Shown one piece after another: positions 9,474-15,315 of a stretch of DNA of 27,757 nt; within the stretch, counting starts at the first letter, position 1, and each line of letters opens with the position of its first letter. This stretch comes from a virus, in the IMG/VR virus record IMGVR_UViG_3300031259_000042, positions 1-27,757 of that record. One strand, given 5' to 3'. The notes beneath the pieces are model-generated. The model made no database searches. It saw only the letters and a program-made list of their open reading frames with translations, and was not told the DNA's origin. A program made the position numbers and the translations under genes.

Positions 9474-9797
9474 TCAATTCGGAAGAGTGGAACCTGCGCG
9501 CAGGTCCCACTCTTCCGCCCACTTCATTGCATCCAGCACCTGGGGCGTTGGAGGAGATGCAGGTCCGAGGTACTGCGCGATTTCGCCAGCCCCAGCGCGC
9601 GCCTTCGGCTCCGCCTGCTTGAGGTGCAGCAGAGCCAGGATGGCATCGGCTGTCGGGTGCCTCAGCAGGTCGCGATAAAGCGCCAGCACACGGTTGGCCG
9701 GCTGCGTATCCAGAACGTCGAAGGTCCACCCGGTGCCGCGGATCAGGACGGGATCTATCTCGTCCCAATCCAGTTCGCCACCGGCTGCTATTCCCCC
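9474..9797 (-). CDS. Second tail assembly chaperone frame, expressed by probable -1 frameshift (gpGT-like)
   Basis: This reading frame has no ATG. It is open in the -1 frame relative to the upstream chaperone gene, passes its stop codon and continues to TGA at 9474. The encoded stretch begins GIAAGGELDWDEIDPV and continues as a plausible helical domain (VLALYRDLLRHPTADAILALL) ending AGSTLPN, 107 residues in all. A GGGGGAA run at 9791-9797 ends one base before the upstream TAG and allows a clean GGG to GGG slip in the P site. In lambda and many siphophages the same layout yields a rare fusion (gpGT) that, with the short form, binds the tape measure during tail assembly. A GTG at 9689 could start a separate short protein, but frameshift fusion fits better. 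Confidence 0.75.
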   Translation of the reverse strand, partial: GGIAAGGELDWDEIDPVLIRGTGWTFDVLDTQPANRVLALYRDLLRHPTADAILALLHLKQAEPKARAGAGEIAQYLGPASPPTPQVLDAMKWAEEWDLRAGSTLPN

Positions 9798-10102
9798 GGC
9801 TCGATCACCTGGAGGCCGGAAGCTCCCTTCACGGCTGAGACCGCCTCAGCAAACGTGTTGAGGTCTAACCACCCACCGAGCAATTCATCCGTAACCTCCG
9901 GATAGTTGCGGCGGATGGCGATCCCCACGATGGGCAGGAACGTGTCGAAAAAGCGCTGGAAGTTCTCGTCCGTGATGTGCTCAAAGTCCTTGCTCGAGAG
10001 AACGTCATAGTTCTCCTTCATCTGCGCATAGGACAGGCTGGGAACGAGATACTTCTGACTGTTGAGATAGAGCGGTACACCCTTGAAGGGGACAAGAGGC
10101 AT
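9788..10102 (-). CDS. Tail assembly chaperone, short form (gpG-like)
   Basis: A 104-residue protein starting at ATG 10102, with AGGAG 10 bases upstream. Longer open frame upstream is ignored because this ATG has the binding site and the start MPLVPFKGVPLYLN is typical. The sequence is small, helical and charged (LSYAQMKENYDVLSSKDFEHITDENFQRFF), like chaperones located between tube and tape measure genes. It probably coats the hydrophobic parts of the tape measure protein during assembly. Its stop codon overlaps a -1 frameshift window leading to a longer fusion. A strong GC hairpin sits just before its ribosome binding site. Confidence 0.82.
   Translation of the reverse strand: MPLVPFKGVPLYLNSQKYLVPSLSYAQMKENYDVLSSKDFEHITDENFQRFFDTFLPIVGIAIRRNYPEVTDELLGGWLDLNTFAEAVSAVKGASGLQVIEPGE
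9791..9797 (-). promoter_or_regulatory. Candidate -1 ribosomal frameshift slippery site
   Basis: On the minus strand the last sense codons of the short chaperone gene read CCG GGG GAA followed by TAG. The GGGGGAA run lets the P-site tRNA re-pair perfectly after a one-base backward slip. The A-site GAA to GGA re-pairing has one mismatch, so it is not a canonical XXXYYYZ site, but the adjacent stop codon would favour pausing. The -1 frame has a stop at TGA in the codons for Ala-Glu about 14 codons upstream, so the slip must fall in this short window, and this is the best site in it. Confidence 0.6.
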
Positions 10103-10116
10103 GATGCAGATCTCCT

Positions 10117-10140
10117 GCGGAGCCGCCAGTGCGGCCCCGC
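10117..10140 (-). other. GC-rich hairpin between tube and chaperone genes
   Basis: Two 10-base arms, GCGGAGCCGC and GCGGCCCCGC on the plus strand, pair fully apart from one position that becomes G:U in the minus-strand RNA; the loop has four bases. It ends right next to the AGGAG binding site of the chaperone gene and starts 37 bases after the tube gene stop. No T tract follows, so it is not a standard terminator. It could protect the 3' end of a tube message or limit chaperone translation. Confidence 0.7.
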
Positions 10141-10176
10141 TGCGCGGTTGTTCGTGCGTTGAGGATGTGAGTGGAG

Positions 10177-10935
10177 TTAGTTGGCGTAGAGCGTGCCAAG
10201 GTTGTCGCTGGCATCCGCGCATGCAGTGAAGTCCACATCCGCGACCCAGAAGTCATCCTGCTTGGATGGCAGCGAGTAGGAGCCGAAGGCGACGTTGTTG
10301 AGCTCCAGAGCCAGGAACTTCCCTTTGGTCGAGTTGAAGAGCATGAGCTTCGTGATGACGGTGTTCCCGATCGGCAGCTGCGTCAGCGCCAGCGAGACAC
10401 CTCCGGTCGTGGTCGCCGTGTAGCTGATGGCAACGTGTGTGGCAGTCTCCGACGCGTTGAAGGCATAGCTCGCGGCAGTGGGGGATCCGCCCGTAACCGC
10501 GGGCGTGAAGGCGTACTGGCCCACAGCCGGGGCAGACGCCACCTTGACCATCTGGTCGCCCGTGTCGTTGTTGATGGCGCCGAGGTCCTCGACGACGGTG
10601 AGCCCGGAGCCAACGGTGGGAGTGATGCTCGCGGCCGTCGCGTGGACCTCATCGATGACCGGCAGGTTGCCGCCGGTGGTCTGCGCGGCAGCAAAGATGA
10701 TCTGATTGATGTCCGCAGCGCTAAAGCTCGCGATCTTGAGCTTGCCGGTGACCTGCATCTTGCCTTGCGCAACGAGTACAGCGAACTTCTTGTTGCCAAA
10801 GAGCGACTTCAGATCGCCCTTGAAGTCCACCTGCGCGTCCTGCATCACCTTCAGACGCGTGGGCGTCGGGTTGGTGGGCAGGTTGCCCGCCACTGGAGTG
10901 ACCGTCACCACTCCCGATCCAAACTGTGCATTCAT
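10177..10935 (-). CDS. Major tail tube protein
   Basis: A 252-residue beta-rich protein starting at ATG 10935, preceded by a strong GGAGGG binding site. The N-terminal part (TPTRLKVMQDAQVDFKGDLKSLFGNKKF) and the long Thr/Val/Gly-rich remainder fit siphovirus tube proteins. Residues 140-178 (GQYAFTPAVTGGSPTAASY onward) look like an inserted surface module and share a pattern with the tail-tip protein. Gene order (tail terminator, this gene, chaperones, tape measure) makes the call firm. It is one of the few late genes with noncoding gaps on both sides, both holding hairpins, as expected for a very abundant virion protein with separate expression control. Confidence 0.88.
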   Translation of the reverse strand: MNAQFGSGVVTVTPVAGNLPTNPTPTRLKVMQDAQVDFKGDLKSLFGNKKFAVLVAQGKMQVTGKLKIASFSAADINQIIFAAAQTTGGNLPVIDEVHATAASITPTVGSGLTVVEDLGAINNDTGDQMVKVASAPAVGQYAFTPAVTGGSPTAASYAFNASETATHVAISYTATTTGGVSLALTQLPIGNTVITKLMLFNSTKGKFLALELNNVAFGSYSLPSKQDDFWVADVDFTACADASDNLGTLYAN

Positions 10936-10970
10936 GGCCGTCCCTCCTCAGAGACTGGGGTTGAGGTTGC

Positions 10971-11005
10971 AAACAAAACGGCTGCCCGCAGAGAGCGGAC
11001 AGCCG
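10971..11005 (-). terminator. Intrinsic terminator between tail terminator protein gene and tube gene
   Basis: On the minus strand, arms CGGCTG/CAGCCG and CCGC/GCGG (10 pairs, one internal mismatch, five-base loop) at 10979-11005 are followed at once by TTTTGTTT at 10978-10971. It lies 22 bases after the stop of the upstream gene and about 35 bases before the tube gene start. This has the form of a rho-independent terminator or attenuator. Because it lies within the late operon it must be partial, read through, or followed by a second promoter. Confidence 0.8.
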
Positions 11006-11027
11006 CGACATAGGTACCTGAGAGCTT

Positions 11028-11495
11028 CTAGGGAAAGACAATCCGGATGGGCACGATCGCAGCGCCCTGGGAGGTCTCGATGCCCGGGTCGACGTCGGCA
11101 TCGCCATCGATCCAGCAGTTATCGACCAGGCCGCCGAGCGTGAGCTTGTTCGAAGTGATGCTGTCCGGTGACATGGCCGCCGTGATTGTGGCGAGCATCC
11201 CACTGAGCACGCTGCCACCAAAGCTCTGTTCCCTTCCGATGGCCTGCGAGAGTGGATCAGGACACTGGAAGTACAGGATCAGGAAGCCGACCGCTTCGAC
11301 CTTCTGAAGACCGTGGGGCCGCTGGCGGAACATATACCGCGCCTCGACGACAAAGAGCGCGGGCTGCTTCGCTGACGACAGCGTCGGTGGCTTGGTATGA
11401 CGCCGCGAGATGACTTTGAACGTCGATTGACACTTTGTCTGCAGCAGCTCCAGCAGCGCTGTCCAGGCAGGCTCGGGATTGAATGCATTCGTCAT
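11028..11495 (-). CDS. Tail terminator-like protein
   Basis: A 155-residue protein starting at ATG 11495, overlapping the stop of the upstream gene (ATGA). The longer open frame further upstream belongs to a shadow of the neighbouring gene. Visible pattern: N-terminal helix PAWTALLELLQTK, a beta strand ending LFVVEARYMFRQRP, then FLILYFQCPD and C-terminal beta strands to IVPIRIVFP. This alpha-beta layout and length fit tail terminator proteins (lambda U or GTA g8 type), which cap the tube and join it to the neck. The family call rests mostly on position between neck and tube genes, since no strong motif is known for this group. Confidence 0.68.
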   Translation of the reverse strand: MTNAFNPEPAWTALLELLQTKCQSTFKVISRRHTKPPTLSSAKQPALFVVEARYMFRQRPHGLQKVEAVGFLILYFQCPDPLSQAIGREQSFGGSVLSGMLATITAAMSPDSITSNKLTLGGLVDNCWIDGDADVDPGIETSQGAAIVPIRIVFP

Positions 11496-11971
11496 GCTGA
11501 CTCGCCTACTGCGGCATCGATGCGCGCTTCGATGGTTGCGATGATCGCCGGCTGATATTCCCGCAGCGAAGGATTCATGATGGGGTGCGGAGCAACCTGG
11601 AAGGCAGCGTGCCCGTGGGTGAAGACGCTGCGGCCATCGGCGGAGAAGAAGCCGTACAAGACGCCCTGGACGGCAGGGACGCTGGTGCCTTCGTCGAACC
11701 ACACGCCCATGGGCTTGCGGCCAACCATGCTGGAGACGGTGCCCTTGATGTAGCCATCGGTCTGCGTAACCTTCGGGCTGCCGAGTACTGCGCCGACGAA
11801 CTGGCCGCTCCGGCTGACGATGGGATCGCCACCCGCATGCCCGGCAACCACATACGCCAGCCCCTTCATCGCGTCGGCCATGCCCCCGCGGATGCCAGCG
11901 AGCACGTTGGCTTTCACGCGATCGAGATAATCGGGTATGCCTGAGGCGTCGACGGTGAATTGCGGGATCAC
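11492..11971 (-). CDS. HK97 gp10-like head-tail joining (neck) protein
   Basis: A 159-residue protein. The start is a GTG at 11971 overlapping the TGA of the upstream gene (GTGA), with GGAGAAGG upstream. The N-terminal helix (IPDYLDRVKANVLAGIRGGMADAMKGLAYVV), the middle GYIKGTVSS and WFDEGTSVP segments and the C-terminal VAPHPIMNPSLREYQPAI are characteristic of the gp10-like family (HK97_gp10). Members act at the head-tail interface or as tail completion proteins. It is coupled by overlaps on both sides to an adaptor gene and the tail terminator gene, exactly where a neck protein is expected. Confidence 0.8.
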   Translation of the reverse strand: MIPQFTVDASGIPDYLDRVKANVLAGIRGGMADAMKGLAYVVAGHAGGDPIVSRSGQFVGAVLGSPKVTQTDGYIKGTVSSMVGRKPMGVWFDEGTSVPAVQGVLYGFFSADGRSVFTHGHAAFQVAPHPIMNPSLREYQPAIIATIEARIDAAVGESA

Positions 11972-12630
11972 TGGACCTTCTCCGTCGTCGTGCGGTTGAT
12001 GCGGGTGACGCGATAGTCTCGATCATCCTGGCGCTTGTTGTAGTTCGGCCAGCAACGCTTATAACGCTCGATGACGGCCAACGTGCCCGGCGGTGCCGGT
12101 GCCTGGGCGTCATAGGTCACATGCTCGCCGCCGGCGTCGCGCTGAGAGGTTATGCCCGTGCCCTGACGGCCCCGCCAGCGCAGCGAGACCCATTCCAGGA
12201 CTGCCTGGACCACATCCGTGGGCGGTGTGACGTAACCGGCGTTGTAGGTGACGCTGACGGCCGCGCCGTCCCGCATTGTCGATCCGCCGACGAAGAAGAT
12301 GTCCCGCAAGCGCTCCGGATCGGGCTGCTGCACGATGCTGTAGCCGGTGGCGATGCCATCGGATGAAGCCGACACGCCGACACCGGCTACCGTGAGTGCC
12401 GAGACGCTGTTGATGGGCCAGTGACGCAGGCAGAGATGCGTGCCGCCGTCGCCTTCGCGAACCTCGGTATAGTCCTCCGCGAGGAAGTCGAAGCGGTCGA
12501 TGGCGCGGAGGAAGTCTGCACTGGTGGCCGTGATGGCATCGGACAGGGCCTGGTCGAAGTCCGTTGCTTCATCAGGGTTGCCGAGCCACTGATTCAACTG
12601 CGCGAGCGTGATGAGGTCGCCGGTGGCCAT
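11968..12630 (-). CDS. Second head-tail adaptor-fold protein (gp6-like connector)
   Basis: A 220-residue protein starting at ATG 12630, overlapping the previous stop by one base (TGATG). It opens with ITLAQLNQWLG and a helical region FDQALSDAITATSADFLRAIDRF, then strands LCLRHWPINSVSALTV and VSVTYNAGYVTPPTDVVQAVLEWVSLRW. This is the helix-strand-helix pattern of gp6/gp8-type connector proteins (phage_gp6-like family). The protein upstream has the same overall pattern, so two related adaptor-fold genes lie in tandem. One may serve as the adaptor on the portal and the other as an added ring or stopper. The C-terminal tail is basic and Arg-rich. Confidence 0.72.
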   Translation of the reverse strand: MATGDLITLAQLNQWLGNPDEATDFDQALSDAITATSADFLRAIDRFDFLAEDYTEVREGDGGTHLCLRHWPINSVSALTVAGVGVSASSDGIATGYSIVQQPDPERLRDIFFVGGSTMRDGAAVSVTYNAGYVTPPTDVVQAVLEWVSLRWRGRQGTGITSQRDAGGEHVTYDAQAPAPPGTLAVIERYKRCWPNYNKRQDDRDYRVTRINRTTTEKVQ

Positions 12631-13253
12631 CAGGAGATCCTGTTCATTTCCGCGCTCAGCAGGTTGAGCGCAACGGGCGGGATGCCCTTGCTGGTGGACC
12701 CGTTCTCATAGAGGTCCTGGATGATGAAGAGCAGGGCCTGGCGGATCTTGATGGGTATATCCGCAGGCGAGTCGCCATAGCCGCAGATGAATTCGACGAG
12801 GACGTTGTTGGGCACGCACTGCAGCGGCGGCCAGGGTGTGGCGAAGGGCGGAAGGATGCGCGCGGTCTGGGGCCCGGCGCCCTGATCGACGAGTTGATAA
12901 CCCCAGGCCGTCATGTCCTGCGAGGTTCCAGAGACGTCGGTATAGGTGAAGCTCACAATCGACTGAAACGGAGGCTTGGGCAGCAGCAGTTCGGAGTAGC
13001 CTTCACGTCCGTAGCGCATGTTCCGGCGCGGCCAGCCATCGCGAGCCCAGCGCCAGGTCTGCGTGATGAGTGCGCAGTGGATCTCGTCCTCGACCATTTC
13101 GCGCGCAGTGGCGATGAGCGGACGAATGCGCGCCGCGAGGATCTGGGCCTGCACCGGGTCGGCATTCTCGCGCGGATCGAGCCCGAGCTGAACCTTGGCG
13201 TCGTAGAGCGTGACGGGCTCGATGGCCGGCGGCGTGATGCAAATGAGGGACAT
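12630..13253 (-). CDS. Head-tail adaptor protein, phiE125 gp8-like
   Basis: A 207-residue protein starting at ATG 13253. It carries the typical beginning PPAIEPVTLYDAKVQLGLD, a helix region IRPLIATAREMVEDEIHCALITQTW, the strand set around LPKPPFQSIVSFTYTD, and a final FICGYGDSPADIPIKIRQALLFIIQDLYEN. This is the phiE125 gp8 / GTA g6 family pattern. These proteins bind under the portal as a 12-fold ring. The gene follows the decoration gene after a 63-base gap with a hairpin and overlaps the second adaptor gene by one base. Confidence 0.85.
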   Translation of the reverse strand: MSLICITPPAIEPVTLYDAKVQLGLDPRENADPVQAQILAARIRPLIATAREMVEDEIHCALITQTWRWARDGWPRRNMRYGREGYSELLLPKPPFQSIVSFTYTDVSGTSQDMTAWGYQLVDQGAGPQTARILPPFATPWPPLQCVPNNVLVEFICGYGDSPADIPIKIRQALLFIIQDLYENGSTSKGIPPVALNLLSAEMNRIS

Positions 13254-13286
13254 GCGGGCTCGCGGAAGAGGAAGGGTGAAAGGTGG

Positions 13287-13306
13287 GGAGGGGCCGAAGC
13301 CCCTCC
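13287..13306 (-). other. GC hairpin with UUCG loop between decoration and adaptor genes
   Basis: Perfect eight-base arms GGAGGGGC/GCCCCTCC enclose a loop that reads TTCG on the minus strand, giving the extra-stable C(UUCG)G tetraloop in RNA. It begins 10 bases after the decoration gene stop. There is no T tract after it. It may block 3' exonucleases or cause a partial transcription stop before the low-copy adaptor genes. Confidence 0.72.
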
Positions 13307-13316
13307 GGAGTTGGGT

Positions 13317-13793
13317 TTAGGCCAGGACGGTGGGTGAGGACTCACCAGCGTAGCGGCCTTCGGAGAGGATCAGGATCACAGCGGCCAGCGTGGAGTTCGC
13401 GCCGGCGGTGATGTGGACCCGGAGGTAGCTGGAGCCGGCAGGCAGCGCGTCGGCGTCGATCTCGATCTGGTAGAAGATGTTGTCGTTCGCGCTGGGAGTA
13501 ATGCCTGCGGCGGTTGCCGACAGCCGCGCGCTGAGGACATCGCCAGCGGCGGTCTCCTGCGAGAAGTAGTCGAAGGCGATCGCAGTGGCTCCATCGCCGG
13601 CGGCATCGGTGCAGGCCTCAAGCAGGATGGCCGTGGGTGCGGCTGCCGTGATGCCCAGCGCGACGATGATGGAGGCGTGACGCCACATGCTGAAGTTGAA
13701 TGCCGCGGAGGCTTTGCCGCCGGTGGCATCGACAGGGGGCAGCAGAAGGGCCGTGTGGCCGCTCTGCGCTGCGTAGAAACGATCTCCCGCCAT
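13317..13793 (-). CDS. Head decoration-like structural protein
   Basis: A 158-residue protein starting at ATG 13793 with AAAGGA nine bases upstream. It is beta-rich: RFYAAQSGHTALLLPPVD at the start, NFSMWRHASIIVALG in the middle, and SANDNIFYQIEIDADALP and EGRYAGESSPTVLA near the end. This pattern recurs in small virion proteins encoded next to the capsid gene in several tailed phages, where a decoration or capsid-stabilising role is likely. It is not a known enzyme. The gene lies alone between two hairpin-containing gaps right after the major capsid gene, which suggests separate, high-level expression. Function is inferred from position and composition. Confidence 0.62.
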   Translation of the reverse strand: MAGDRFYAAQSGHTALLLPPVDATGGKASAAFNFSMWRHASIIVALGITAAAPTAILLEACTDAAGDGATAIAFDYFSQETAAGDVLSARLSATAAGITPSANDNIFYQIEIDADALPAGSSYLRVHITAGANSTLAAVILILSEGRYAGESSPTVLA

Positions 13794-13809
13794 GGGGTGA
13801 TGTCCTTTC

Positions 13810-13823
13810 GGCTCCGAAGAGCC
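13810..13823 (-). other. Small UUCG-loop hairpin upstream of the decoration gene
   Basis: Arms GGCTC/GAGCC enclose TTCG on the minus strand, a C(UUCG)G tetraloop hairpin. It lies immediately upstream of the AAAGGA binding site of the decoration gene and 21 bases past a larger hairpin. It could stabilise the 5' end of a processed decoration message. Confidence 0.6.
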
Positions 13824-13844
13824 TGTGAGAGGTTTACAGACCGT

Positions 13845-13869
13845 GCGGCGAGGTGATTGGCCTCGCCGC
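13845..13869 (-). other. Strong hairpin downstream of the major capsid gene
   Basis: Perfect nine-base arms GCGGCGAGG/CCTCGCCGC with a seven-base loop, 24 bases after the capsid stop codon. No T tract follows on the minus strand (next bases ACGGTCTG). It fits a 3' stabilising hairpin or a weak pause site for the most abundant late message. Confidence 0.75.
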
Positions 13870-13893
13870 GATCTCTGCTATGGCCAGCGCCGC

Positions 13894-15192
13894 TTAGGAG
13901 CGGGTCTGGAGCTGGATGAACGGCGACTGCAGGTTGGTGCCGTTCTTGGGGGTGACGGGCTTGTCCCAGAGGGGCTGGCCTGCGACACGCATCTGCCAGC
14001 GGAAGGCCTGCTCACCGGTGAGGAAGGCGACATGGATCGAGGTATCCGCCTTGACGCCCCCGCGCTTGCCGAGCATGTACTCGTCGAAGTTCGCAAGGGT
14101 GATGTCGCCCTGCGTGCCGCAGGTCTGGGCATATTCCACCGGGATGACAGGCAGGCCCAGCAGCAGGCCATAGCTGTTGTTGTTGCCCTTCATACCCGGA
14201 GGCGTGTAGAGCAGCTCGACAGCGGTGCCCGAACCGCGGGTAAGCTCCCAGAGCTGGTCTTCCATGTCCTGGTTGATGAACCACGCTGCGTTGGCGCGCA
14301 GGTAGCCCGGCATGCGGGCATACATCTTTTCGATGTTCTTGGTGACGATGGAGCCTGCGGCCTGCCCGGACTCCTTATTGAGCACCAGGAGAGCCGGGCA
14401 GTTCCTGATGCCGAACGGGCCGGCACCCGAACCCGGGTTGTTGAAGATGGCGTCGCCGACCTTGAAGCTGAACTCATCCGGGACCACACGATCAACGAAC
14501 GCCTTCCATGCGGTACCGTCTTCGAGCACCTCGTCCGTCGCGTAGGTGAGGACGGTGAGCTTGTCGGTCTGAAACGCCATCTCGCGGAACTTCGGCTTGG
14601 TGCCGGTGTACTGGCCCGCTTCACGCGTCCAGAAGCCAGCGACGCCGCCGTTGCGCTGACCATCTACACGGCTCGCATCCGTCGCACCGAAGAGCACGAG
14701 GCGATTGGAGCTCATTGGCTGCTGGCGGCAGCGGTTCGCGACGGGATCGGCTGCGAAGGTACGCGAGATGATGCCCGGAGCGAACTCCGCCGGCACCAGG
14801 ATTGCGCCTTCAGCATCCGTGGTCTCATTGCCGCCCTGCGCAGCGGCCACAATGCGGACATCCGCGTCATGCGCGTTGAGCTTCGCGTGCCGGACCGCGC
14901 CCATGAAATCCGCGAGGGACTCGAAAGGCTTGCCTTCCGCGTTGTCGTGGCCGACCTGGACGGCGCCGGGACCGGAGACCTGCACGCCGGTGGCGTTGCG
15001 ATCGAGCTCGATCAGCTCGAGGGCGGCCGTGAGGTCGGCGTTGGTCTGGGTGACCGATGCCTTGTGCGCGTCGAAGGCGGCGCGCTCTTCCGCCGTGAGG
15101 TCGCGGTTGCCTTCCGCGACGGCCTTATTGTGGATCGCTTCCATCGCCTGGCGGTGCATAGCGATCTTTTGCCGCAGTGCGTTGATATTCAT
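13894..15192 (-). CDS. Major capsid protein, HK97 fold
   Basis: A 432-residue protein of the HK97 major capsid family (Phage_capsid). Residues 1 to about 95 form a charged helical region (INALRQKIAMHRQAMEAIHNK onward) that serves as the built-in scaffold, or delta domain, and is usually cut off by the prohead protease. The rest carries the family core: ILVPAEFAPGIISRTF, REMAFQTDKLTVLTYATDEVLED, VGDAIFNNPGSGAGPFGI, AAWFINQDMEDQLWEL and LLLGLPVIPVEYA. The start ATG at 15192 has a strong GGAGGGG upstream. The gene stands alone between gaps of 123 and 100 bases, both with strong hairpins, unlike the tightly overlapping genes around it. Confidence 0.95.
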   Translation of the reverse strand: MNINALRQKIAMHRQAMEAIHNKAVAEGNRDLTAEERAAFDAHKASVTQTNADLTAALELIELDRNATGVQVSGPGAVQVGHDNAEGKPFESLADFMGAVRHAKLNAHDADVRIVAAAQGGNETTDAEGAILVPAEFAPGIISRTFAADPVANRCRQQPMSSNRLVLFGATDASRVDGQRNGGVAGFWTREAGQYTGTKPKFREMAFQTDKLTVLTYATDEVLEDGTAWKAFVDRVVPDEFSFKVGDAIFNNPGSGAGPFGIRNCPALLVLNKESGQAAGSIVTKNIEKMYARMPGYLRANAAWFINQDMEDQLWELTRGSGTAVELLYTPPGMKGNNNSYGLLLGLPVIPVEYAQTCGTQGDITLANFDEYMLGKRGGVKADTSIHVAFLTGEQAFRWQMRVAGQPLWDKPVTPKNGTNLQSPFIQLQTRS

Positions 15193-15278
15193 CGTGGCCC
15201 CTCCTGGGCTCGTGGGTTGGGGTTGTGGGGACGCGCTGCGGCAGGCACGCCATGGGGCGCACGTTGCAAACGCACGGA

Positions 15279-15300
15279 GCCAGCGGCTTAGGCCGCCGGC
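15279..15300 (-). other. GC-rich hairpin between protease and capsid genes
   Basis: Nine-base arms GCCAGCGGC and GCCGCCGGC (plus strand) pair with one position that is G:U in minus-strand RNA; the loop has four bases. It begins 15 bases after the protease stop codon. No T tract follows. The rest of the 123-base gap shows no other clear element except the GGAGGGG binding site of the capsid gene. Confidence 0.7.
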
Positions 15301-15315
15301 GATGTTGGGAGATCC

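Noticed and set aside
9436-9768. Alternative minus frame after the short chaperone gene
   Set aside because: Its product is Arg/Gly/Ala-rich with no structure. The -1 frame ending at 9474 gives a far better protein.
11028-12113. 361-codon minus frame covering the neck and tail terminator genes
   Set aside because: Only its last 155 codons look like a real protein; the earlier part is an Arg-rich shadow of the neck and adaptor genes.
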